Shown: positions 16,634 to 28,416, counted from the stretch's first letter. The stretch is DNA of 64,000 bases from an uncultured Kordiimonas sp. (GCA_947492375.1 CANLMI010000002.1:249529-313528), one strand, 5' to 3'. The notes: a model not told the origin generated them from the sequence alone. Numbers and translations: made by a program.

Positions 16634-18028
16634 TTAAATTACAAAATATCTTAAAATGAACAAACCCGCGATTATTGCCGCCAAAGGGTGAATGGTGCTG
16701 AAATCGCGCTTGATTACTTTAATGAACACATAAGCTATTATTCCCATCCCAATACCATTGGCAATACTATAGGAAAATGGCATCAGAGCGATAACAAGAA
16801 AGGCAGGAACCGCCGTTTCAAGGTCTGAAAAATCGATCTTTGTGACCGCCCCAATCATAAGCACGCCAACCATTACAAGGGCTGCAGATGTGGCCGCTGT
16901 TGGTATTAGCGCCACAAGGGAACTAAAGGGAATAATCAAGAGAAACAACAAACCAACAACAACTGCCGTTAAGCCTGTTTTTCCGCCAGATGCGATGCCA
17001 CTACCGCTTTCAATATATGTTGTCGTTGTTGACGTACCCAGCAAAGCACCAGCTGTCGTCGCTACGGCGTCAGCCATCAAGGCACCTTTTATACGAGGTA
17101 ATTCACCATTTTCGTCAAGAAACCCGCCTTTATCCGCCGTGCCATATAGCGTACCGACGGTATCAAGAAGATCAACCATCGTGAAAGCAAGCACAATAAA
17201 AAAGACATCTAATATTACACCAATTGCAGACTCTTCATTCCCTCCGAACACATTAAAGTCCAGTTGTAAAAAGATCGGCGCAATATCAAAACTTGTTTGC
17301 AGTAAGTCATCAGGCAAACTCGTTCCCCCAATGATAAAACTAACGATACTAACGAGCACAATACCCAAGAGAATGGCCCCAGTAACATTCCACACGGAAA
17401 ACGCCACGATTAATGCTAATCCCAAAAAGGTTAGATAAACCTCAGAGTCCGCGAAATTACCAAACTCCAATATCTGCGGCGGAGCCTTCAAAACCTGTTC
17501 CACTAAATCAGCCGTTCCCGTTTGTGAATTAGCTGTAAGTATATCGATTATCGGCCCTTGATTAACATCAACAACGCCAGAGTTATTTAGCCCAATCAAG
17601 GCAATAAAAAGTCCGATACCGACAGGTATAGCCTGTCGAACATTAAGGGGAATTGCTTTTAAAATTGAGGCTCGCAAACCAGTTACTGTTAATAATATAA
17701 AAGCCAAACCAGACAGAAATACAATGGCAAGAGCCCCCTGCCAGGAATACCCACCACCAAGTACAATGCCGTATACGAAAAAGGCACTAAGACCAATACC
17801 TGGTGCTTGTGCAAAAGGATAATTTGAGAGGAAGCCAGACAACATGCAGCCGATAAACGCGGCCAGGCAAGTGGCAATTGTAACAGCCTGAAAATCCATA
17901 CCGGCCTGTGATAAAAGTGTGGGGCTAACCACAATAATATAAGCCATAGTAGAAAAAGTAGTCAGACCGGCAATAATCTCCTGCTTAACCGTTGTGTTAT
18001 TTTTTTTTAACTGAAAATACATATCCAT
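16634..18028 (-). CDS. NCS2-family purine (guanine/hypoxanthine/adenine) permease, AzgA-like
   Basis: A 464-aa inner-membrane transporter with about 13 hydrophobic helices. It has AzgA-family motifs: EIIAGLTTFSTMAYIIVVSP near the N-terminus, FAQAPGIGLSAFFVYGIVL, and DLLDTVGTLYGTADKGGFLD followed by GTSTTTTYIESGSGIASGGK. It should import purine bases by proton symport. It is the first gene of a two-gene operon with the NUP protein. The ATG at 18022 is an equally possible start. Confidence 0.92.
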   Translation of the reverse strand: MDMYFQLKKNNTTVKQEIIAGLTTFSTMAYIIVVSPTLLSQAGMDFQAVTIATCLAAFIGCMLSGFLSNYPFAQAPGIGLSAFFVYGIVLGGGYSWQGALAIVFLSGLAFILLTVTGLRASILKAIPLNVRQAIPVGIGLFIALIGLNNSGVVDVNQGPIIDILTANSQTGTADLVEQVLKAPPQILEFGNFADSEVYLTFLGLALIVAFSVWNVTGAILLGIVLVSIVSFIIGGTSLPDDLLQTSFDIAPIFLQLDFNVFGGNEESAIGVILDVFFIVLAFTMVDLLDTVGTLYGTADKGGFLDENGELPRIKGALMADAVATTAGALLGTSTTTTYIESGSGIASGGKTGLTAVVVGLLFLLIIPFSSLVALIPTAATSAALVMVGVLMIGAVTKIDFSDLETAVPAFLVIALMPFSYSIANGIGMGIIAYVFIKVIKRDFSTIHPLAAIIAGLFILRYFVI

Positions 18029-18116
18029 AAGCTGGCAATTCGCTCTAAGTTATTTAAAAATACACCAAAATCTACTGTGCAACGATTACTCTGACAATTC
18101 TATTGATTTATGTTTT

Positions 18117-18608
18117 CTATCCGAGAACATTATTAAATTTTTGCAAAATAACAGCTGAACCCAATTCAACATCACCCTCTTCAAGCACTTCAGCAGTTAC
18201 ACCGCCGTGGCCGCGTACTGCATTAAATCCGCCATGTCCAAAAACTTTTTCCATATAACTACACGGCGCGCACAAACCAGTTATCCTTAAAATCGCGGTG
18301 CCAAGCTTTACAGTATGGCTCCTTAAGGCGAGGATATTAATACCGGAAACTGCAATGTTTCTGCGTAGCATATGCGGCGAAACATCTTTTCGCTTAGTCA
18401 TGGCAGCAATAACAGGCAAATGTTCCCATTGTATTAGAGTAACCGCCCTCTTTCCCGGGTTTTCACGGTAATCACGCTCTAGGCCATTAAAACATATTCT
18501 GGCAGCTTCAACACTTTCCATAGCAGCCTTCTTGGCTGGCCGCAGACCAATCCATTCAATTTGCCCCGCTAAAGCGTGATTTTTCATCATTTCTTGCATT
18601 TTTGACAT
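18117..18608 (-). CDS. MOSC domain protein
   Basis: A 163-aa stand-alone MOSC domain. The conserved Cys is in GLCAPCSYMEKVFG, followed by FNAVRGHGGVTAEVLEEGDV, the usual MOSC ending. Further motifs are KRAVTLIQWEHLPVIAAM and NIAVSGINILALR. MOSC domains bind sulfur-carrier or molybdenum-cofactor ligands and occur in YiiM and mARC-type proteins, which reduce or detoxify N-hydroxylated compounds. It lies 88 nt upstream of the purine permease in the same direction; possible relevance to N-hydroxylated purine bases is inference. Confidence 0.88.
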   Translation of the reverse strand: MSKMQEMMKNHALAGQIEWIGLRPAKKAAMESVEAARICFNGLERDYRENPGKRAVTLIQWEHLPVIAAMTKRKDVSPHMLRRNIAVSGINILALRSHTVKLGTAILRITGLCAPCSYMEKVFGHGGFNAVRGHGGVTAEVLEEGDVELGSAVILQKFNNVLG

Positions 18609-18645
18609 CGAGCAATACCACCATTATTAAAAGCGAAAATTCAAT

Positions 18646-18798
18646 ATGAATATACTAATACAGCAATTGGCAAAATTAGAATTGCCGCAATTCAATCAAG
18701 CATTATCCACACTACCTTTTGAGGCAAGAACCATATCAAGTAATACAATATTCTTAAGTATACTATTCCTGGCATTCATAATAATTACCGCCAATTAG
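18646..18798 (+). CDS. Possible 50-aa tail-anchored small membrane protein
   Basis: A 51-codon frame starts ATG at 18646 and ends TAG at 18798. It begins MNILIQQLAKLELPQFNQAL and ends with a strongly hydrophobic segment (TIFLSILFLAFIIITAN). The ribosome-binding site is poor and I recognise no family. It lies in the divergent gap between the MOSC gene and the kelch protein. Apart from this frame, the interval 18609-18925 shows nothing clear. Confidence 0.25.
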   Translation: MNILIQQLAKLELPQFNQALSTLPFEARTISSNTIFLSILFLAFIIITAN

Positions 18799-18925
18799 CA
18801 GCAAATTTATATGATAGACATTCAAAAATGACAACGTTATCATAAATGCGAATAATAATAGTATTTCTTATGTAGTAGCATCTTGGCCGTCAAAGTAGCC
18901 ACTAATTTTAATCGAGGAATTCTGA

Positions 18926-21877
18926 ATGAAACAGTTACAGCGCCCGCATATTCACCGGCTCTTGTTTATTCTTGTTATTCTTTTTTCAGGATATCTTCCG
19001 ACACATAACGCGGTGATCGCTACTGTTCCACAAAAAGCCCCGATTTCCGAAGAACACCCCAGCGAGCAATGGGAACAACTGAGGGCACAAAGCCAACCCA
19101 CGGCTAGACATGAGGCTTCTCTAGTTGCATACAAAGACAATCTTTACCTCATTGGTGGCAGACGAATAAACCCCGTTGACGTTTTTAATACGCAAACCCG
19201 CACATGGACAGAGAAATCCAAACCACCACTTGAAATTCATCACTTTCAAGCTGTTACTGTTAATAATGTAATATATATATTAGGGGCAATGACTGGGCAA
19301 TGGCCCAACGAAAAACCGCTAGAACGGGTCTTGATTTATTACCCTGACACTGACGAATTTAAATTTGGCCCTGAAATACCTAAAGCACGTCGCCGAGGGG
19401 GAGCAGGTGCGGTATTTTACAATGAAAAGATATACCTCATTGGTGGCATTACAAACGGTCACATGGATGGTTATGTAAATTGGTTTGATGCTTTTGACCC
19501 CAAAACAGGTGCTTGGGAGGTTTTGCCCGATGCCCCCCACATGAGAGACCATTTTCAAACAGCAATTGCCAAGGATAAATTATATGCATTTGCTGGTCGG
19601 CATTCTGAATGGCGAGCAGAACTAGGGTTTGAACAAACGATTATTCCAGGTGACATATTTAACTTTAAAACTGGAAAATGGGAAAAAGGCCGCAAGTCAA
19701 CCAATATTCCCACGCCGCGTGCAGGGAACATGATAATCGCCAACGGTAACCATATCATAGTCGGCGGCGGCGAGAGCGGGACACAAACAAGATCACACAG
19801 TGAAATTGAGGCTTTCAACGTTACTGATGAAACGTGGACACGCTGGCCTGACCTTATAGAGGGGCGCCATGGTTCCGGCTTTGCAATCGTTGATGGCTAT
19901 CTTTACACAGCCTCAGGATCTGGCAATCGAGGCGGAGGCCCTGAATTGACAACAATCGAGCGCTTAAAGTTACCAAAATCAGTCAATACACCTGATGTAT
20001 CTTTGGCCGACGGCAGCGAACCTTCTGGCAATTCAAACAGGCATACAACAAGCCGGCCGATACAAATAAGAAACCAGCCTGCTCTTAATAAAATGAAATC
20101 ACAAAACACAATGCTTTGGCATACGGTTACGTTAGATTTCAAAGGGCCTGACACCTCAGAGGAAGCAGCAGACAATCCATTTACAAACTATCGGCTGTTG
20201 GTTGAATTCACTAAAGGGCAGAAACGATACCTAATACGCGGCTTTTATGCTGCGGACGGTAAAGCGGCATATACAAGTGCGACATCTGGCAATATATGGC
20301 GCGTAAGATTTACACCAGATGAGCTAGGAGACTGGCAGTATAAAGCAAGCCTGACAAAGGGAGAGGAAATCGCAATCAACGCCGACCCTGATTACGGTGA
20401 ACCCGTAAACATAATAGATTCTGAAGGCCACTTTAAGGTTACTAAATCCAATAAATCAGGCACAGACTTCAGGGCACCCGATCGCGGACATCTTTATGCC
20501 AATGGCAAGCTTTTTCAATTTAGAAAATCTGGAAAATACTGGCTCAAAGGCGGAGCTAATAGCCCTGAAAATTTACTAGGGTATGTTGATTTCGATAACA
20601 CTTACCGTCTCAAAAAGGAAACCCGCAGCGGAGAAGCAAGTACAGAAGGTAAAATCCACAGCTTTGCCCCCCATAAGCAAGACTGGGAACCGGGTGATCC
20701 ACTATGGGGAAGTGAAGCAACAAAACTACGTGGCCACACTATAATTGGCGCCATGAATTATCTGGCAAATCAAGGAATGAATGCCGTCTATTTCCTTGTC
20801 AATAATATCGCAGGAGACGGTAACGACGTATGGCCCTATGTGAACCCCAAAGAATTTGACCGCTTCGATGTTAGCAAACTGGCACAGTGGAACATTGTTT
20901 TTGATCATATGCAATCAAAAGGCATTTTATTGCATATGGTTACTCAGGAAACTGAAAATGAATTAACGCTAGATGGTGGTAACACCGAATTTATGCGTTC
21001 GCTTTACTACCAAGAGCTTATTTCACGATTTGGACACCACCTTGGCCTTATATGGAATTTGGGCGAAGAAAACGGTCCTGCTCACTGGATCAAACGCGGG
21101 CAAAATGATCAACAGCGTAAGGATATGGCTAAGTTTTTCGCACAAAATGACCCTTATGACCATCCTATCCTGTTGCATTCCCACGCACATCCAGATGACA
21201 TAGCTAAAACCTTCACGCCTTTACTTGGGGGTGAAGCTCTTGATGGCATGTCCTTACAGGTTGATAATGTTGGAGATGTCTTCAGCCTTACAAAAGAATG
21301 GCACTCACGCTCAGAAAAAGCAGGCCGCCTTTGGACAATTTCACTTGATGAGATTGGCAAATGGTATAACGGTGCCCTACCTGATGATATTGATCCTGAT
21401 CATAACATTCTTCGCAGGCATGTTCTTTGGGGCCACTTATTAGCAGGCGGTGCAGGGGTTGAATGGTATTTCGGCGGAAAATATCATTCCAATGATATCT
21501 CCACCGAAGATTGGCGCACCCGCCATAACCTCTGGACACAAACACGCCATGCACTCAATTTTTTTGAAAGATACATACCATACTGGAAACTAAAGGGTTG
21601 CGGTAATTCTATCGATCGTATTGATGTTTATTGCGCTGGTATTGAAGGCGAACTTTATGTGTTTTATATACCAGGAAGAGGAAGCTCTTTCATTAATTTA
21701 CCAGAAGGTACTGCGAACTATTCAGTCACATGGTTTGACCCAAAGAACGGTGGCCCCTTACTGAATGGAAGCGTAACGACTTTAGGATCGGGCAAAAGCC
21801 ATTTTATTGGTCATGCCCCCCATAAAGAATCCGACGGGTGGGTTGTGCTTATACGCAAAACACCCGAGCCAAGTTAA
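18926..21877 (+). CDS. Exported kelch-repeat + DUF5060 + glycosidase-like multidomain protein
   Basis: A 983-aa exported protein. A signal peptide occupies about residues 8-30. Kelch beta-propeller repeats span about 55-350 (LYLIGGRR, IYILGAM, IYLIGGI, LYAFAGR, IIVGGG, LYTASGS). A DUF5060 beta-sandwich lies at about 390-480 (TVTLDFKGPDTSEEAADNPF). A TIM-barrel region of putative glycoside hydrolase type spans about 510-850, with candidate acidic residues in IWNLGEENGPAHW and TISLDEIGKWY. A C-terminal beta domain ends DGWVVLIRKTP. DUF5060 with a barrel is typical of apiosidase-like enzymes acting on plant or algal polysaccharides. A kelch propeller in front is an unusual arrangement. Confidence 0.8.
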   Translation: MKQLQRPHIHRLLFILVILFSGYLPTHNAVIATVPQKAPISEEHPSEQWEQLRAQSQPTARHEASLVAYKDNLYLIGGRRINPVDVFNTQTRTWTEKSKPPLEIHHFQAVTVNNVIYILGAMTGQWPNEKPLERVLIYYPDTDEFKFGPEIPKARRRGGAGAVFYNEKIYLIGGITNGHMDGYVNWFDAFDPKTGAWEVLPDAPHMRDHFQTAIAKDKLYAFAGRHSEWRAELGFEQTIIPGDIFNFKTGKWEKGRKSTNIPTPRAGNMIIANGNHIIVGGGESGTQTRSHSEIEAFNVTDETWTRWPDLIEGRHGSGFAIVDGYLYTASGSGNRGGGPELTTIERLKLPKSVNTPDVSLADGSEPSGNSNRHTTSRPIQIRNQPALNKMKSQNTMLWHTVTLDFKGPDTSEEAADNPFTNYRLLVEFTKGQKRYLIRGFYAADGKAAYTSATSGNIWRVRFTPDELGDWQYKASLTKGEEIAINADPDYGEPVNIIDSEGHFKVTKSNKSGTDFRAPDRGHLYANGKLFQFRKSGKYWLKGGANSPENLLGYVDFDNTYRLKKETRSGEASTEGKIHSFAPHKQDWEPGDPLWGSEATKLRGHTIIGAMNYLANQGMNAVYFLVNNIAGDGNDVWPYVNPKEFDRFDVSKLAQWNIVFDHMQSKGILLHMVTQETENELTLDGGNTEFMRSLYYQELISRFGHHLGLIWNLGEENGPAHWIKRGQNDQQRKDMAKFFAQNDPYDHPILLHSHAHPDDIAKTFTPLLGGEALDGMSLQVDNVGDVFSLTKEWHSRSEKAGRLWTISLDEIGKWYNGALPDDIDPDHNILRRHVLWGHLLAGGAGVEWYFGGKYHSNDISTEDWRTRHNLWTQTRHALNFFERYIPYWKLKGCGNSIDRIDVYCAGIEGELYVFYIPGRGSSFINLPEGTANYSVTWFDPKNGGPLLNGSVTTLGSGKSHFIGHAPHKESDGWVVLIRKTPEPS

Positions 21878-24434
<2,557 letters not shown>

Positions 24435-24446
24435 CAATATCATAAA

Positions 24447-24480
24447 TCTGGACAGGTCAATGGCCTGTCCAGACTTTTTT
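24447..24480 (+). terminator. Rho-independent terminator of katG
   Basis: A perfect 10-bp stem, TCTGGACAGG (24447-24456) with CCTGTCCAGA (24464-24473), a 7-nt loop, and a run of six T at 24475-24480. It begins 12 nt after the katG stop. Confidence 0.93.
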
Positions 24481-24568
24481 CCTGTTCCAGTCATTGCTAT
24501 TCAAGCACCTACAAATTGGCTTTATATACAGCGATGGATTGCTGCCCAACACGCACCCAAAAAAGTTA

Positions 24569-26287
24569 TCAATCAGCTACAGATTGCAAACTTTGTAATA
24601 AATCCTTTGCAGCCCCTAGAGATTTAACATCACAACCGCCTTCAAGGTCCATGTAAATTGCTTTAATCTTATCAGCTCTTGGATGAACAAAGCTTCCAGC
24701 AAGTCCACTTAATTTATGCATCTGTAAAACGAGTTCACCAATATTATTCGATTGTAAAGCATACAAGGCGGCCTCTAAACACTCGGCAAAATCTTTCTGG
24801 AACTGCAACATGATAGCGTCAAAAGTATTATCAGTTCCCATATGCGTATCACTGATACTCTCATCCGCGAGCTTCTCAAAAAGCTCGGATACAACATATT
24901 CAAGCTTTCCCCGGTCGATTGGTTTTTCAAGGAAAGCATAAATTCCGGCTTCTAGAGCCTTATTTCGCTCATCACTGGCTACATGGGCGGAAACTGCTAT
25001 GATAGGGATATCTGCGCGGCCATCACCCAAACCTTTAATTCTATTGCTTGCTTCATATCCATCCATAATAGGCATGGCAATATCCATAAGAATAAGGTCA
25101 TAAGGCCTGTTAATCACGGCTTCCACGCCTTCTGCGCCATTATTTGCAAGGTCAACACGAAACCCCAGCGTTTTCATGTATCTTTCTAAAATCAATTGGT
25201 TAGTTGCTACATCTTCAACAATAAGAGCACGTAACTTCCTTTGCCCGGCGACGATTTGAGGCTTACCGGATGAAGTTTTTACAAGCCCTTTTTTCACAGT
25301 TGGGATTACCTCAAGACTAGCCCCTAGCTCAACAGGAATACTCAATTGGAACATATTACCGGAACCATCAGGCGCAGGTATACAAGCCAACTTACCACCC
25401 ATTAACTCGACCAGTTCAAGGGAAATAGTTAAACCTAATCCTGCCCCGCCACCAACATCATTATGGCCTTCATTTTTACTGCGTTTATATATATCGAACA
25501 GTATTTCTCGCTCTTCAACAGGTATAACTTTACCTCTATCTGTAACTGACAGCGATAATACCGCTGTCTTTTCACTGACACTGTGTATGGCTGCTGAAAT
25601 TATAATATCTCCAGCTTCCGCATATTTAATGGAATTCGAAAGCAAATTATTCATTACTTGCTGTAAATGACTAGAGTCAGCAATAACTTTAGTGTCTAAT
25701 TTATTTTTATAATCGACCGAGATTGTCTGCTGGTTCAACATTGCAGCGCCAGCCCAGAAATCACTTAAATCATCCAACCATTGCGTCAGATCGAACTCAG
25801 CGGTTTCCAACTCCATTGCCCCTTGCTCTAATTTCGCAAGGTCAATCGCGTCATTCAACACTGACCTTAATACTTCAGAGCTCGTTAATGTAAGCCCTAG
25901 AATATCTAATTGCTCTGGATTCAAATCTGTATCAGACAAAAGATTAAGCGTTCCCAAAACACCATTTAAGGGCGTTCTAATCTCATGGCTTAACTTGGCA
26001 AATGCCGTAGTTTTTCCTTCACTTTCAGCGCGGGCTCTATCACGTTCAATTCTCAAATCACGTTGAATTTCTTCAAGCTGAATAACTTTGTCGTTCAAGT
26101 CACGCGTTCGTTCTGAAATTGTAACTTCAAGTTGCTCTTGATGATCAAGTAATCGCTTATTAGCGTCATATAACTCAGCGCTTTTCTTCTCAAGCAAGTC
26201 TTCAGCTTCAAGCCTAGCTGCTTTCATACGCCGCAATGCGGAGCGAAGGGTATTGATTTCATTTTGAAGCTCATCGATAGCTGTCAT
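24569..26287 (-). CDS. Hybrid histidine kinase with receiver and Hpt domains, partner of the H-NOX sensor
   Basis: A 572-aa soluble kinase. An N-terminal coiled coil (1-90) leads into HisKA with His101 (AKLSHEIRTPLNGV). The HATPase has an N-box (NNLLSNSIKYA) and G-box (GGGAGLGL). A receiver follows, with phospho-Asp in LILMDIAMP and Lys in FLEKPID. A C-terminal Hpt domain carries its His in QMHKLSGLAGSF. There are no transmembrane helices or own sensor domain, typical of kinases controlled by a stand-alone H-NOX protein. It starts 6 nt after the H-NOX stop. A phosphorelay from Hpt to a separate response regulator is expected; the NtrC-type protein at 28447-29849 is the nearest candidate. Confidence 0.93.
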   Translation of the reverse strand: MTAIDELQNEINTLRSALRRMKAARLEAEDLLEKKSAELYDANKRLLDHQEQLEVTISERTRDLNDKVIQLEEIQRDLRIERDRARAESEGKTTAFAKLSHEIRTPLNGVLGTLNLLSDTDLNPEQLDILGLTLTSSEVLRSVLNDAIDLAKLEQGAMELETAEFDLTQWLDDLSDFWAGAAMLNQQTISVDYKNKLDTKVIADSSHLQQVMNNLLSNSIKYAEAGDIIISAAIHSVSEKTAVLSLSVTDRGKVIPVEEREILFDIYKRSKNEGHNDVGGGAGLGLTISLELVELMGGKLACIPAPDGSGNMFQLSIPVELGASLEVIPTVKKGLVKTSSGKPQIVAGQRKLRALIVEDVATNQLILERYMKTLGFRVDLANNGAEGVEAVINRPYDLILMDIAMPIMDGYEASNRIKGLGDGRADIPIIAVSAHVASDERNKALEAGIYAFLEKPIDRGKLEYVVSELFEKLADESISDTHMGTDNTFDAIMLQFQKDFAECLEAALYALQSNNIGELVLQMHKLSGLAGSFVHPRADKIKAIYMDLEGGCDVKSLGAAKDLLQSLQSVAD

Positions 26288-26293
26288 GCCTGT

Positions 26294-26842
26294 TCAATCT
26301 GATTTTCGACTTAGCGATAATATCATCTGTTTAGCATCTTCAGAAACCGACTGGGTTATAACTTCCCACATTCCTCCAAAAGCCTCTACACTTCCAACAG
26401 CGAGACCACGAGCAACCAAAGCAAGTGGGCGATGAGAATTATAATGCAAAAGATATTGCTCCTCATCAATCTTTTTCAAAATAACGCTGGGAGGCACAGC
26501 ATCCGGATACAATTTTCGAACCTCCGTGTGGATATGTTCATCAATTGTGGAAAGAAACGTGATTGCATCTGAATGCCCATCAAAGAATTGCGCATATTTA
26601 TTCTGAAAACTGGCCGCAAGCCATTTACCAAACGCAAACAGAGCATCATTTAATGATATACTGCCAGCCTCTTCGACCACTGCAACCAACACTGTTTCCA
26701 GCTCTTTGTATGGATAATTACCGACAGCCGTGTAGGCCCCTGAGCTATTCAATAGCAATTTATCAAGTACTGATTGAACAAGAGACATACCAAACTGCTC
26801 TTCAGCAAAATCCAGGAACTCTGTGAAAATAATACCTCGCAT
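26294..26842 (-). CDS. H-NOX heme nitric oxide/oxygen-binding sensor
   Basis: A 182-aa H-NOX (HNOB) protein starting MRGIIFTEFLDFAEEQFG. The proximal heme ligand is His105 within TIDEHIHTEVRKLYPDA. The Y-x-S-x-R heme-propionate motif is Tyr134-Ser136-Arg138 (HYNSHRPL). Facultative aerobes use NO-selective H-NOX proteins to inhibit a partner kinase and so control biofilm formation; the kinase gene lies immediately downstream. A GGGAGG ribosome-binding site fixes the start at 26842. The gene follows the dehydrogenase-like gene by 53 nt and so may be expressed from the sigma-54-like promoter at 28325-28340. Confidence 0.95.
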   Translation of the reverse strand: MRGIIFTEFLDFAEEQFGMSLVQSVLDKLLLNSSGAYTAVGNYPYKELETVLVAVVEEAGSISLNDALFAFGKWLAASFQNKYAQFFDGHSDAITFLSTIDEHIHTEVRKLYPDAVPPSVILKKIDEEQYLLHYNSHRPLALVARGLAVGSVEAFGGMWEVITQSVSEDAKQMILSLSRKSD

Positions 26843-26895
26843 AGTTTCCCTCCCTGAAATCAAACGTATGCTAAAATCGTTAACAATGTATAGCT

Positions 26896-28293
26896 CTAAT
26901 TAAACGGCATAGTTGTTAAATTACTCATATTCTCTTTTAGTAAACCACCGCATAGGTCAATGACTGGCTTGGTGGCTGTCATCTTTTTCACAGCACTCAC
27001 ATAAGACGGCCTGTTTGAACATAAAAGAATAGCATCATGCGCATCCGTAACGTCTTTAGCTTGATTAAATCGGTTATTTTCCAAGAAAAATTTTGTATCG
27101 CCGTTCAACAACCCCGGAACGGGAGAGAGATTGGCATCCAAGGATTGAACATGGCAATCAGCTAATCCACTATCGCAGTATCCCGTAATTTTACCAGTGT
27201 CTCTCAACATTACCATTAACGCTAAAAACGGGCTTGAAGAAAGCGAACGATCACCCGCCCGATCTCGAATGCCAAGAAACCCTATTCTACCAACTTCCAA
27301 CTTTTCAAGAAAGGCCAATGCCTCAAGTATTTGCGAATGGGCAGCACTAACAACGGCGCGTAAAAAGGGAAAATTTGCTATTTCAGGCCCAACTATTGCC
27401 GATATTTGCTTCGCTTTGGTTTGCGATGTTTCCCACCCTGAAGCAACACTGTTGATCCGATCAGGCCCATCTTTACAGTGACGATCTAATATTTTTACTA
27501 TTGCTCTCGCAGCTCCAGCTTTATCGTACATATTACCCATACGGCAATATTCACTCAAAAACGAAACCCGCATCATCTGCCATAACGCTGTGCCTTGCTG
27601 CAACATTTGCAATTCTTCAAGGCTTGAAACAGAAACCCGCTCAATAATCGGTTTGAAGAATTCTTTTAAAAGGCTATTGGTGACGCTGTCACTAACACCT
27701 AAATCAACTTCGCCAGCTTGCCAAAAATCTTCATAAGCACTACCGACAAACATAGGGATTGAAAGAACCGCAAAACCAAATTCCTGTCCACATAACTTGC
27801 CAGACAGCTTTTCCAACGTATTTTGTAATTTTGTAAACTCAACGATATCGCTTGAATTAGAGATCAATACGATGGGCAAAAAACTTGACCGCAAACGCAG
27901 TGCTTCGGCTATCGCATTCAATGTATCCTCGTTAAAAACTACATCATCTGTATATTTCTCTACACAGGCATGTTTGGTCAGAAAAAGAATATCCGAATTC
28001 AATACCTGTGACTTCAGGTCACTACCAAATCGTAACCTGCGAGCAGACTGATTGCGAACGAGAGAGCTACCTAAAGCGTATTCATCGGTAACAAACAAAC
28101 CTGCGCTCGCGGTACGCGCCTGTGCATCTGATTTGCCAATAGCATAAACACAATGTCCGATTTCTGCGAAAAAAGCTGCGGCCGCTAATCCAATGGTATC
28201 AATACCAAGCACACTAATAAGTTTTTTCGCACTTTTATTTGTAAGCTGAGGCTTAGATACTTGATTGCCAAGATTAAAATCATCCACGTTCAT
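26896..28293 (-). CDS. Degenerate UDP-glucose/GDP-mannose dehydrogenase homologue (probably non-catalytic)
   Basis: A 465-aa protein with the family layout. The N-terminal Rossmann domain reads ISVLGIDTIGLAAAAFFAEIGH. A central helical segment and a C-terminal domain follow (FLRAVVSAAHSQILEALAFL, GRIGFLGIRDRAGDRSLSSS, DAILLCSNRPSYV). Key catalytic residues are missing. The region that normally reads GGSCLPKD with the nucleophilic Cys has no match (INSVASGWETSQTKAKQI). The central Lys/Asn motif (ALKVTFANE-like) reads MMRVSFLSEYC. It therefore may bind a nucleotide sugar or act as a structural or regulatory protein. It has its own sigma-54-like promoter and leads into the H-NOX/kinase genes. 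Confidence 0.75.
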   Translation of the reverse strand: MNVDDFNLGNQVSKPQLTNKSAKKLISVLGIDTIGLAAAAFFAEIGHCVYAIGKSDAQARTASAGLFVTDEYALGSSLVRNQSARRLRFGSDLKSQVLNSDILFLTKHACVEKYTDDVVFNEDTLNAIAEALRLRSSFLPIVLISNSSDIVEFTKLQNTLEKLSGKLCGQEFGFAVLSIPMFVGSAYEDFWQAGEVDLGVSDSVTNSLLKEFFKPIIERVSVSSLEELQMLQQGTALWQMMRVSFLSEYCRMGNMYDKAGAARAIVKILDRHCKDGPDRINSVASGWETSQTKAKQISAIVGPEIANFPFLRAVVSAAHSQILEALAFLEKLEVGRIGFLGIRDRAGDRSLSSSPFLALMVMLRDTGKITGYCDSGLADCHVQSLDANLSPVPGLLNGDTKFFLENNRFNQAKDVTDAHDAILLCSNRPSYVSAVKKMTATKPVIDLCGGLLKENMSNLTTMPFN

Positions 28294-28324
28294 AAAAAAC
28301 TCCTACCGTTGTCGGTTAGAGTAT

Positions 28325-28340
28325 TTCAAATATCGAGCCA
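28325..28340 (-). promoter_or_regulatory. Sigma-54-like promoter of the dehydrogenase-like/H-NOX/kinase genes
   Basis: The minus strand reads TGGCTCGATATTTGAA: GG at -24 and GA in place of GC at -12, separated by exactly 10 bases. The predicted start site is about 28314, 21 nt before the ATG, with AGGAG in between. A TTTGCA-N3-TGCAAA palindrome lies about 95 bp upstream. Confidence 0.6.
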
Positions 28341-28401
28341 TATATTTTTATATATAAAACAATTACTTAGATGATTTTAAGATACACTAAAATGATACAT
28401 T

Positions 28402-28416
28402 TTTGCAGAATGCAAA
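28402..28416. promoter_or_regulatory. Palindrome TTTGCA-N3-TGCAAA (copy 1), candidate enhancer site
   Basis: TTTGCAGAATGCAAA, a perfect 6+6 palindrome with a 3-nt spacer, centred about 95 bp upstream of the predicted sigma-54 start site at 28314. A half-site with AATGCAAA lies at 28429-28436. The same palindrome recurs upstream of the other exopolysaccharide promoters. Confidence 0.65.

Noticed and set aside
16842-17438. A 198-codon plus-strand frame
   Set aside because: It is antisense to the NCS2 permease, whose motifs are clear; low-complexity Pro/Ser/Thr composition is typical of an antisense shadow.
24481-24568. Possible small gene between katG and the kinase
   Set aside because: The convergent gap is short and follows a strong terminator; no start codon with plausible signal.
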